Below are positions 18,940-28,908 of a stretch of DNA of 64,000 bases, in pieces. A model generated the notes under the pieces. That model was not told where the DNA came from. It saw only the letters and a program-made list of their open reading frames with translations, and did not search any database. A program made the position numbers and the translations under genes. Location: positions 2,294,001-2,358,000 of the forward strand of contig NC_063016.1 in assembly GCF_020509005.1 (NCBI RefSeq), in the 5' to 3' direction. How positions within the stretch are numbered: the first letter of the stretch is position 1; each line of letters opens with the position of its first letter. This DNA comes from Fulvia fulva (Eukaryota > Ascomycota > Dothideomycetes > Mycosphaerellales > Mycosphaerellaceae).

Positions 18940-21900
18940 CCTCCTTCTTTCCTGTCTTGTCCTTTCGTTCTCCTTCCTTTAGGGTACGCTAGTGTTATAG
19001 TTATTACCCTATAACTACCTTGCCCGTAACCCTAGTAATGTCCTCCTCTCGATTCCCTTTCTCCCTTCTGTTCCCCCGGCTCTTCTCTCTCCCTCCTCTC
19101 TATCCACCTTTCCGTTTCTACTACTAGGGAGAATTGCTCTAGGTAGTCCTCGTTCAGGATCTATCTTATCACTCTCCTTATATCTTGTCTATTCTAGATA
19201 ATAGCCTAGTATTGCCTATCTCTTGCCTTCGCCCTCTACTAGCTTCTCCCTTTTACCCACTTAGTACAGTTTAGCACTATATGCTCCGGGTTTTAGGATA
19301 GGTAGCTATAGGGGTAACGTTTAGAATCGTATCCTAGGACTCTTCTTTAGTATAAGTATGCTCTTAGCCTAATATACTTAGAGCGAATCTGGATAGCTAT
19401 ACTTACTTCCGCCCTCTTTAGGTCTTTATAGATAAGGTAGTTATACCTTCCGAAGGTCCTAGTTGCTAGTAGGGCTCCTAGCCTCACCGGTTTTTGGTTC
19501 TAATACGTTTCCTATAGGTGACCTACGATCCTTTCTACTTAGCTTTACTTCTTTTTCCCTTTACCCCCTATGTTAGCTTGCTTCCTTAGAGCTTCTCTCT
19601 GTTCAAGGGCTACTAGGATTTCCTATAATGTTTTTAGGTCTGCTTCCTTCTATAGGATTATATATAGCCGGTTAGGTCTTCTCCTCCTCTCCTACTAGGT
19701 TCTTATCCTTTAAGTAGCTACTTAGATAGTTCCCTAGGCTAGGTATACTGATGTCTTCTCTACGTATTAACACCTTATGCCCTAGAGGTACTCCCTAATA
19801 GGGGCTTTACCTAATTCCATTTCTATTGTCCTATAAGGGGTTGACTTATATACCCCTAGTACTCTCTTTAGGTAAGCTACCTACGCTCTATTAAGGGGGT
19901 CCTTAATTCTCTTCGGGATATGTTTTTCCGCTGCCTAAATTGCTACTCTATATAGCATTACGGGCTTGACAATAGCCTTGTATATAGTCTAGGCCTTTAT
20001 AAAGGTCGCCCCCTAGATTAACGTAGTGAGTCTCTCGATTAATTGTCTATTAGTGTCCGCTCTTGCTTACGCCTTCTTTACTTATAGTCCCTAGCTAAGT
20101 TTTGGGTCTAGCTATATCCTAAGGACTCTAAGTTCCCTTATAGGATAGGTCTCGACCCCCTAGATATTTACTAGTACTACTAAGTTGTGTTTTGTCTTTA
20201 CCTTACTAAAATAGATAAGTTAGTACTTGTCCGGTACGAATTTTGCCCTATACTCTCTTACCTACTTTTCGTATTGTCTATATCTCTCCTCTAGGAGTAC
20301 GTAGTTTTCCTCTATAGACCCCGACTACGCTAGGATATTTGTGTTATCTACGAACTCCGATACTAAGGTATTTGCTATTTCTAGGAGTAGGGTCAGGTCG
20401 GCTATAAAGAGGAGGAACAGAATTGGGGAGAGTGTAGAGCCCTATAGGATGCCCGTGTTCGTAATTAGGGTCTACGGGGCTTTAAAGGACCCTAGGAGGA
20501 TCTAGGTTGTTCTGTCCTTAAGGAATGACTATATAAAGTATACTATCTAGGCTAGGATGCTTTTTATTCTAAGGATATATAGGAGCCTTACGGAGGACAC
20601 GTTGTCGAAAGCCCCTAATATACCTAGTAAAAGTAGTAAGGCTACCTTATTATTACTATAGTACTAGATGTGTCTGATTTGCTCTATAATCAGTTCGACT
20701 ACTATAAGGGTAGATCTCTTTTATCTCCCCTCTATTTACGTTACTAGGAGAAGGTTATATTCTTCTACTATTCCGGTAAGCCTTATAGCTACGACCTTCT
20801 CTAGGAGCTTCCCTAGTGTGTTTAGTAACGCAATTGGTCTATATAACTTCAACTTAGTATAGTCTTCCTTTTAGGGTTTCCTTAGGACGTAAGTTAGTAA
20901 TTATCTAAAGGCCTTTAGGCAATACCCCTACTTTATATACTAGGTAAAGATTGGCGTAAGTACTAGAGTAATAAGGCTACTACTAGCTTTTAGGTAATAG
21001 TTATAGATCTTCTCTAGGCCTAGGGCTTTATTACCCTTTAGTTTCTTAATAATGTTTCCTAAAAAATAGGTACGAGTTACGTAGTAGTAGAAGACGGCGG
21101 ATTATACAAAAGACAAAGAAGGACCTAATAGGATAGCGTATATCTATATATAGTATCGCTAGTGTTAGTATAGGTAGATGCTAGGTGTCCGGATGTTTAC
21201 TATCCTATAGGCTAGCAAACCCTAGTCACGTGATCTAGTTATATAACACACCTACATCTATATGCTTGTCCTACGGCCTATATATTCTCAACATTTCCGA
21301 TCTCTATAGTAGATACTTACTAGTTAGCCTCCCTTAGCGGAGGAATATATACTCCTAGAATATTACTTAGGTCTACCTCTACCTAAGTCCCGAAGAAGTA
21401 GTCTATAAATACTTTCGCTTTCCCTATCGGAGTGGTTTGCGTTTCCCCGTCTTAGTCCTATATTAAGGGAAACTAGGGCGGGGAGTTTCGTTCCTCGTCT
21501 AGTTTCCTAGCCTATTTTACTAGCCTCTAGATTTGTTCCGGGTGTTCTATAATCATCCCTATAGTTAACCTCTACTCCTATGTCTTATCTCTTCTGATCT
21601 ACGCCTTCTTTACTTTATACGCGTTGTTATAGGCTTCCTAGTTTACTTAGGTACGTCGTTACTCCTATCTCCTTCTTACTCTCCTTGCCTCCTTGACTTT
21701 AGCTATATACTCTAGTATCTAGTATAGCTTCTAGTATAGCGACTATCTCTTCTTAGGTATATAGGCCTAGGCTGCCCTTTATATAGCTTCTATTAGCTGC
21801 TCTATTGCTTAGTCGATCCCCTCCGTTATATATATATCGTCAATATTCACCTATTCTAGTTCGCCTTCTAGCCGCTACTATACTAGTGTCTAATCGGCCT

Positions 21901-22650
21901 ACTTCTAGTAGAGCTTCCTCTTAGATTCCCTCTCCTCCTTAACTATAAGTAAGATATCGGTTTAGATTAGATAGTAGTCCGATAAGGACTCTAGTTAGTT
22001 ATTAACTATATAGCTTTCTACCCGCCGTATTAAGGCGTAGGATATAAAGTATAGGTCTAGCGTGCTAGAACTGTTGTTTCTAGCCTAAGTTTCTATTCCC
22101 TTTAGCGTAATCAAGTCTATTTAGACTATTTCTATCTAACTAATAAGCCTCCCTACTAAGAAGTAGTATACTAGGGTAAAGTCCGATCCCTACTTTAGGT
22201 AGTAGAGGTTAAAATCTCCTATTACGATATTATAGTTTTGTTAGTCTATTACTTCCGAGAGCCTTTCTAGCGTATATAGTTATGTACTACTTCTAGACTC
22301 TAGAGGTAGGTTGTATACGGTATAGATTAGGACTTAGCCCTAAATTGTTTTAAGCTATACTATAGTAATATCCCCGTCGGTTCTCGGCTAGACCTACTAG
22401 TCCTCTACTAGTACCTTCTTACTAAAATAGATATATGTTCGTAGGACTCCCTCGGTTCTATTTATTACTACGTAGTATCTCGGGTCTCGTATAGTTAATA
22501 GAATCCTAGAGTATAGGTTGATCTACGGTTTCTATATTACTATAATATAGTGTTCCTCCGGGTCTAAGGCTTATAGAAAGCTCCTTTAGACTTTGTCTTT
22601 ACTTCTGTTTATATTATACTAAATGATTGACAGTCTACTAGTATAAGGCA
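18940..22650 (-). pseudogene. LINE A ORF2 (endonuclease, reverse transcriptase), interrupted
   Basis: Aligned by eye to LINE B ORF2. The start corresponds to the ATG near 22650; the apurinic-type endonuclease spans about 21850-22600, the reverse transcriptase about 19950-21050, and the C-terminal Cys/His region about 19150-19450. The catalytic box at 20343-20354 reads FVDN instead of FVDD: GATGAC became GATAAC, a TpG-to-TpA change. A 234-bp solo LTR with a TTTCC duplication sits at 21055-21298 just upstream of the reverse transcriptase core. TAG/TAA stops occupy most Trp and Gln positions, many more than in LINE B. Confidence 0.85.
21060..21293. repeat. solo LTR inside LINE A
   Basis: 234 bp absent from the same place in LINE B, flanked by the 5-bp duplication TTTCC (21055-21059 and 21294-21298). 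Read on the minus strand it starts TGTTGAGAATATATAGGCCG and ends TATTTTTTA, i.e. TG...CA with a RIP change at the end. It contains TCACGTGA near 21229. No internal retroelement sequence is present, so it is a solo LTR from recombination of a longer element; the parent is not in this window. Confidence 0.8.
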
Positions 22651-23345
22651 TTAGGACAAATTTGTGTCTAGGTCCGTTTAGTCTTACTATTAGTTTTCCC
22701 GTTACTCCTCCTATTCTTCCCTTTAGGATTAGCTCCCTATTATTTAGTTAATTCTTATTTGTCTCTTACTCTACGCTACCTTATATAAGAACGTTAGTCT
22801 CCCTATTACTAGTACTATTTATAGCTCCTCTTATAGCCGGGGTCTCTTATTCGGGTAGGTAGTTCTCTCTAGTTGTTTCTATTTACCTACTAGGAACCTA
22901 GTTAGTATTATTACCCTTACCTCCCGCGCTCTCTACTAAGCTAATAGTCTAACTAGGCATTAGTTTGACTATACCGGGTGTTTTCTCCTATATACTATAT
23001 ATCTTATGTCCTCCTTCCGTTTTTAGTACTCTTAGGTTACGTAATCACTAGTAAAGTAGGAGCAGACTAGTATAGCTTTACTATACTTTAGGGTAATATG
23101 TCCAAACCGTTAATAACTAAAACATTAAAGGATCCTATAGTTGCTTTAATATATTTCTATATCTAGCCTCTTAAAGTTATAGTATAACCCTTAGTCTAAG
23201 ACCTTATTTGCTTACTCTAGTATTATAACCTATAAGATTAGCGAGGAGGCCCTCTTGCCCTCCTCTATCTTCTTCTTAACCTACGCTATCTTTATAATCT
23301 ATAGTCCTAGTACTATTACCTAGTTTTGCCTCTAGAGGTTTAGTA

Positions 23346-24480
23346 TGACGGGCTTTACTACTAAGCGGGCTATACTACCGAGCGGGCCACTTTTGCTAAG
23401 AACTGTACCACTTCTATAGATATAGCTATACAACTACTATTATAGCGTATATTCTCTCTAAACGAGGTCAAACTGAGCTTAGCTGTCTAGGCTATAAAAC
23501 GCGACGCGACAATCACGAATCGACTTGCTATAAAGGTATACGACGCGTCTCGAACTATACTATAGTATCGATTGAATAGACGACCTCCTCGGAGTGACTA
23601 CGAGCTCAAGTCGAAGAAGCTTATAGAGCTAGAAGAGAGGGTGATACTTAAGTATATACTCGAGCTAGATCTTAGAGGTTTCCCGCTATTAAAGGCTAGT
23701 ATACGAGTAATGGCCGATTTATTACTATAAGAGAAGGGTCTTAAGCCCGCTAGTCTTAATTAGACAGACAGATTTATTAGGCGGTATCGTGAGCTAAAGG
23801 TTTGTATAACACGTAGATACGATCGTTAGCGAGCCCTAATAGAAGATCTAGACGTTATCGAGAAGTAGTTCTTACTTATACGTAATATAAAGGAGAAGTA
23901 TAGCATCCTTAACTAGGACACCTATAACTTCGACAAGACAGGGTTTATAATAGGTGTTAATACGTCTTAGAGCGTCGTTACGGGTTCAGAAAGGCGTAGT
24001 AGAAAGAGGAAGGTCGTTTAATAGGGCAATAGAGAGGGAGTAGAGAGATAGCGTATTAAATAGCTCTTATACAAAGCGAGATTAGTAAGCTACGTAAGTC
24101 TAACGAGGCCCTTATATAGCGGAAAGCACAAAAGCGTAAGTACATTTAGTCTAGAGGGTCTCTAACCTTCGATAAGGCGTCGCAATTAATACCTCTAGAG
24201 GATACTAGGAGGTAGGAAGTGAGTAGAGAGTCGCTAGATAGTGTTCGACTAGTACTAAGGCTACGACGCTATAAGCGATATAGCGAGTCGGGGCATAACG
24301 TACGTACTTATTAAGTAGACTCGCTAGATAGCGAAGAATCTAAAGAGGAATTGTCCTCCTAGTAACGATTCTATAGGATGTCGTCGTGTTAAGATACCGT
24401 CGTAATTAAAGTAGAAGTAGTATAGTTCTTAGTAAAAGTAGCCCGCTCGGTAGTATAGCCCGCTCGATAGTAAAGCACGT
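23346..24480 (+). mobile_element. Fot1/pogo-like DNA transposon, copy 2, internally deleted
   Basis: 1135 bp flanked by TA (23344-23345 and 24481-24482). LINE B has a single uninterrupted GTATCCCTTT at the same place, which confirms the insertion and its duplication. The inverted repeats again hold the doubled CTACCGAGCGGGC motif (left copy partly CTACTAAGCGGGC, right copy partly CTATCGAGCGGGC). Length, deletion point and termini match copy 1. Orientation is opposite to its LINE host. Confidence 0.92.
23450..24380 (+). pseudogene. Fot1/pogo-like transposase, catalytic core deleted
   Basis: Translation gives LSLNEVKLSLAV*AIKRDA, YRLNRRPPRSDYELKSKKL and LELDLRGFPLLKASIRVMAD (helix-turn-helix and CENP-B/Tc5-like DNA-binding parts). 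Then YNFDKTGFIIGVNTS*SVVTG marks the opening of the DDE domain; Glu is Lys here by G-to-A change. After GNRE*SRE at about 24040 the reading passes directly into the C-terminal tail IQSEISKLRKSNEAL (about 24065-24120) and SRGSLTFDKASQL. The second and third catalytic acids are absent, as in copy 1. Confidence 0.85.
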
Positions 24481-25145
24481 TATCCCTTTATATATTAAAG
24501 ATTCGTAGGACCCTATACGTAATTACTATATACTATTAGTAGGAGACTTTTGCTATACTCCCGATCTTTAGTATCTACTCCTTATTTATTTCGAGGGCCT
24601 TCTTATCCTATACGTATACTATAAACAGCTTGACCCCTTTATTATCTACCCTTACTCCTACTATTCCCTTTACTCTAATCTTCTCGACTATCTCCGTCCC
24701 GGTCATCTTTCCTATCTCTTCCTTCTCCTTCTAGTCCGTAATATAGACTCGTAGTACTATACTCTAGGGGGGTAGGTTAGCTCGTAATTGTTACCTAGGT
24801 CGTTAGGCCCTAGGTCTATCTCGGGTCTCTTTAAGGGTTGTTTCTCGCGTTTCGTATTACTACCTCAATTGCCCTATTAATCGTAGTGCTTATTTATTGT
24901 TTAAGCGCCTTTAGTCCCCCGAGTAGTTCGCTTATTACTCCTTTTAGTACTCTCTCCGGAAATCTCCCTTCTTCTACCGCTACTATCTCTTCCGCCTTCT
25001 TATAGAGCGTTCTCTACTCGTCTCCCCCTTGCTCTTGGTCGTCTACTACCGTCGTCGTCGCCATTTTAAGACTTAGAAGACGTAATTTAAGTTTATTATA
25101 TAACTCGAGTAGACTATATAGTTATAATAACTATCTATTATACCC

Positions 25146-25562
25146 TATTACGTTAGAAGTATAGGAAGTTATTACACGGGCTTATATAGGATGTTTTTAA
25201 AGCAGGTTATATATTGTATATATCTATCTAGAATAGATAGGTGTTGCTCTTAAAGAGGCTATAGGTAACTAATTAGTTACCTAATTCTTAGCGTACGTAG
25301 CCTTAAGTTTTAATAATAGGATATTACCTATATATACGCTCGGATCGTATTACGAGACTATAGTACGAGAGTGTAAGGGTATATTATTAACAAAGTCGAT
25401 AGCTAAAGAGAGAAGAGAGTCTAAGAACGAGGCCTATACTTAAAGGCCGAGACGTCGGGCGTCGGTATCGGGCCGAGCTTAGTCATTCGGGTCACGTGAC
25501 CCGGGGTCACGTGATCAGATTCGAATCCTTTACTTACGGAGCGGCCGTAATAGATTACGACA
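25146..25562 (-). repeat. 3' LTR of Copia-2, split by a solo LTR
   Basis: Begins TATTACGTTAGAAG and matches the Copia-1 LTR up to GGATCG (25347). After 210 inserted bases it resumes with CGACA (25558-25562). Without the insert and one duplication the length is 207 bp, the same as the Copia-1 LTRs. Confidence 0.88.
25348..25552. repeat. solo LTR nested in the Copia-2 LTR
   Basis: 205 bp bounded by TATTACG...CGTAATA, which is TGTTACG...CGTAACA after RIP. It is flanked by GATCG (25343-25347) and GATTA (25553-25557), a 5-bp duplication with a CG-to-TA change in the right copy. The terminal TATTACGAGAC is shared with the Gypsy A LTR read on the minus strand, so the source is probably a related Gypsy family. 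It contains the palindrome GGGTCACGTGACCC near 25490 and a second TCACGTGA. Confidence 0.7.
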
Positions 25563-26270
25563 TAGCCCCTTAGCTCGTACGCTAGAGTAAATGAGCTAAT
25601 TCCTATATAATCGCGTATACCCTATTATAACTACCTCCCTACCTATAGTAGTAACGTTAGGCCCTCGGTATTACTACTACTATAGTAAGGGTAAGTTAGC
25701 TATTTTAAGTAAAGTAAGCTAAGGTAAGTAAGGTGAGCCTTATACCCCTTCCCTTATTCCTTACTTTCACTACTACTATTATTACCTATATAATAAAGTA
25801 TAGATTATATAACTATTACCGGTAAGATAGCTTAGGTAATAGTCCCGTTATACGGACTTTTACTTAAGTATATAATTATCTTACCTACCGGCAAACATTA
25901 GAGGTCCTAAGTTCAATCTAGGGGTAGCCTTAGTCCTATCGTATACTTAAATATATATTATCGTCCGCTTAACTTATTAAATTGTCCGATAATTACTCTA
26001 TACTAAGTTATTCCGCTCCGGCAAATAGTAAGAGAGCTCGCTCTAGCCCTAGGGAGTATAAGAATGTACTAGGCTGTCTACGATAGTACTTATACTATAT
26101 AAGGTATAATAGGGCTCTAATAGGTAATACCGGAGTAACGGTATCGGAAAGTTAAAAAGGTACCTTTAGGGTGCCTTACTTTCTATACTTTTAAAGGTCA
26201 TTACCTTAGAGTAGTGATACCTTTTTATTTTAGGCAAGTGTGTACTATATATAAGGTGCGAAAGTAGCGG
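25563..26270. other. Copia-2 copy of the structured 3' region
   Basis: Counterpart of 6781-7480, RIP-mutated. The T-arm-like CCTAAGTTCAATCTAGG and the hairpin AAGGTACC-TTTAG-GGTGCCTT are still visible but with mismatches. It shows that the structured segment belongs to the Copia family rather than being private to Copia-1. Confidence 0.5.
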
Positions 26271-26559
26271 ATAATATAGTAATAAGGTAGTAGTATTATT
26301 GCTAGTAGTAAGTTAGAGGTGTTTCTCGCGTTCTAATTAGACGCGCTACTTTTATCGCGCGCGCGTACGCTACTACTAGTAATAGGGGTGTTTCTCGCCC
26401 TTACGCTATTAGCTAATAGGAGTCTAAAAAACACCTGTTAATAATAGTACTAGGGCCGTACCGGTAAATAGTAGATACTTTACCCTAGCTTTATTATCGT
26501 CTATAATATTAGTAGCTACTAGTAGCCGTATTTTACACCTACTAGCGCTTCTAGAGAGG

Positions 26560-28689
26560 TGGCCGTAAAGATAAAGCCGTTCGGTGTTCGTTTCGAGATA
26601 AGGTAAGGCCGCTACTACGGGCTTCTTAGGCGTCTATTAGCCTATTACCTCCTAATACGGCTATAGAGGGTACTAAGGTACGTAGGTATACGCCTTCCTT
26701 AGCTATATTAAGTAGCTTAACGAAGTGTTTATACTTCTATAGTAGAAGTAGCTCAGTTAGCCCGTCTATAGGTATGTCGTTAGTACTAAGATACTTAATC
26801 TTAATGTCTCCGCGCTAGTCTCGCTATCGGAGCTAGTAGTAGTAGATATTAACGTAGCGTAGCTTCGTATTAAGCTTTTGCTCTTATTAGTTAACAAGGC
26901 GGATAGTCTACGTATTGTCGTAGTATAAGGAGGTACGCTAATTAAACTAAAGGTATATCTTAGCGAAGACTCGTTCCTACTATATAAGCTCTAAGGCGGC
27001 TTACGAAAGCCCGAGTAGCTTAGCCTCTATTAAGGACTCAGTAATAGTAATTTATTAAGATGCCTTATAATCTACTAGTCTATCGAACAGTATAAAGACC
27101 TAGCTATTTAAGCTAGTCCTATCATTATTTATGCCGTAGGACGCGTCTAATACTCTATCTAAAGAACTTATAGTTACTACCGAGGTGTTCTAGTTAGCTA
27201 TAAAGGCTAGTAATGTGTTTACTAGCGCTATATATAAGGTAGAGGTTCTTAGTCTCTAGGAGATAGCGTAAGTACTAATCTATAAGCTTAAGGTATGTCT
27301 TAGTTAGCTTAGTTAGATACTACGATAGTATAGATAAGAAAAAGGCGATATTAGGCCGCGTATATATAGCGGCAAAGTTAAGGGATCCTATACGTTATTA
27401 GTACGTAAGGATAGCAATATAGGTGGGTTAATAACCCTCTAGAACGGTCTAATTAAGGTGTTAATCTACTAGTACTATCGTTTTACGTATATTTGTAGAT
27501 ATACTAAATTTAGCGGCTAGCTTCTTAATATAGTCTTCTTAAGAGAGCTATAGTAAGCGCTTATTTCTATCGCGCGTAACCTTAATTCCTAGGAACTAGG
27601 AGAGATTACTAAGCTCGTATATCTCGTACTTAGTAAGTAGCCGCTACTTAATATTAGTAGTATAGGCCTTATACTTACGGTAGTAGAGTATAACTAGGTC
27701 GTTAACGTAAAAGAAGAATATAACCTTATTGTTATAGTAGATATATTCGGAGTCCGATAGGGGTACTAGTCTAAGGGAGGCTAGCGTCTCGGTTAGGGAG
27801 TTATACTATAATAAAGGGGACTCCTTTAGACCGTAGAGGGCCTTAACTAGCTTAAGGGCGTGTCTATAGGATAGCCTATCGATTCTAGGAGATAGTTATA
27901 GATATATAGTATATAGTAGGTCCGAGTTTAGGAAGGCGTTAATAATATCGAATTGTTCGGCTTCTAGGTCGAAGCTCGTAGCTATAGTATAGTAGAGGCG
28001 GAACATCTTACTAGTAGTATAGCGGCGTATATATCTAAGTATGTTCCTTATAAATCGCCTCTTACGTATAGCCTAGCCTTAAAGCTCTTTAGTATACCGT
28101 ACTCGTCTAGTTTATATTTATATACCTACTTTAGCGGTAGTAGTAGCTAAAGTTCCTCCTCTTACTAAGTATCCTAATCCTTCTCTTCCTTTATTACCTA
28201 TCTAAATATGCCTATTACTAGGGCTTTAGTAAACTCCTTAGCTATAGCTTCGATCTACTATTAGGAGAAGCGGTATTTTATAGCGGCTTAGTAGTTAGAA
28301 GGTTCGGGCGGAAGGTTATCGCGGTATATAGAGGTAGTAGTATTAATACGCCTTAGAGGGCTATTACCTCTTCATATAGGGCTTCGATCGCTCTTCTCGC
28401 GATAGGCGCGTATTCTAGGTCGTATACCGGACATCTAGCCGATAATTATATTAGCGACTATAATCTAGTATAGTATATAGTAGAAGTAGGCCGTTCGTAG
28501 GCGCTTTCTATTCTCTATAACTATATAGTTAGACTCCTCTAGTGTATAGAGCTCTAGCTCTAGGGGGAAGAGTAGTATATTAGACGCGTTATTTATTAAC
28601 GCGTCTTCTAGTAGTATAAATATAAATAGATATAGCTCGCGATTAGGGTCCGTATTATCTATAATCTCCTTACGGTCTTCTACGGTAAG
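26560..28689 (-). pseudogene. Copia-2 RNase H and reverse transcriptase
   Basis: Same order as Copia-1. The catalytic box at 27698-27709 reads YVND instead of YVDD, since GTTGAC became GTTAAC. The RNase H end is near 26690-26800. Stops are much denser than in Copia-1. LINE B interrupts the linker upstream of the reverse transcriptase at 28690. Confidence 0.85.
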
Positions 28690-28704
28690 GGTATCTATTA
28701 TATA
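28690..28704. repeat. target-site duplication of LINE B, left copy
   Basis: GGTATCTATTATATA, repeated at 33683-33697. Copia-1 has the unduplicated GGCATCTATTAT at the same point. The last few bases overlap the TAGA tail, so the length is 12-15 bp. Confidence 0.85.
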
Positions 28705-28720
28705 GATAGATAGATAGATT
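28704..28720 (-). repeat. (TAGA)n 3' tail of LINE B
   Basis: Four or more tetranucleotide units end the element instead of poly-A. Similar tails end LINE A (about 18808-18832), LINE C (about 36658-36677) and, shorter, LINE D (41953-41964). Confidence 0.8.
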
Positions 28721-28908
28721 ATTCATTCGCCTGTTTTAGTGCCCTATGGCCTATACAGGTCTCTCGCTATTTAGGTCTATTTGTGTAGGTAGGAAACCCG
28801 ATTAACGGATGAAAACCTCCTCGTCTTTGCCCTCCTCGTTCTTTCCTGTCTTGTCCTTTCGTTCTCCTTCCTTCAGGGTACGCTAGTGTCATAGTTGTTA
28901 CCCTATGA

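Larger units (their letters stand above)
22686..25064 (-). pseudogene. LINE A ORF1 (gag-like), interrupted by Fot1-like copy 2
   Basis: The start matches LINE B ORF1 (ATG at 25064 in GTCGTCGTCGCCAT, minus strand MATT...). The N-terminal half lies at 24483-25064 and the C-terminal half at 22686-23345, separated by the Fot1-like insert. The zinc-knuckle region near 23010-23180 is RIP-damaged. ORF1 proteins of Tad elements bind element RNA. Confidence 0.75.
18808..25106 (-). mobile_element. Tad-like LINE A, full length, heavily RIP-mutated
   Basis: Flanked by the 15-bp duplication GAGTAGACTATATAG (18793-18807 and 25107-25121). The 3' end is at the left, with a (GATA/TAGA)-type tail; ORF2 and then ORF1 read leftward from 25064. 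It is collinear with LINE B (28705-33682) except for two inserts: a solo LTR (21060-21293) and Fot1-like copy 2 (23346-24480). Without them it is about 4.9 kb, like LINE B. Differences from LINE B are overwhelmingly CA-to-TA or TG-to-TA, always with the mutated state here. Confidence 0.93.
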
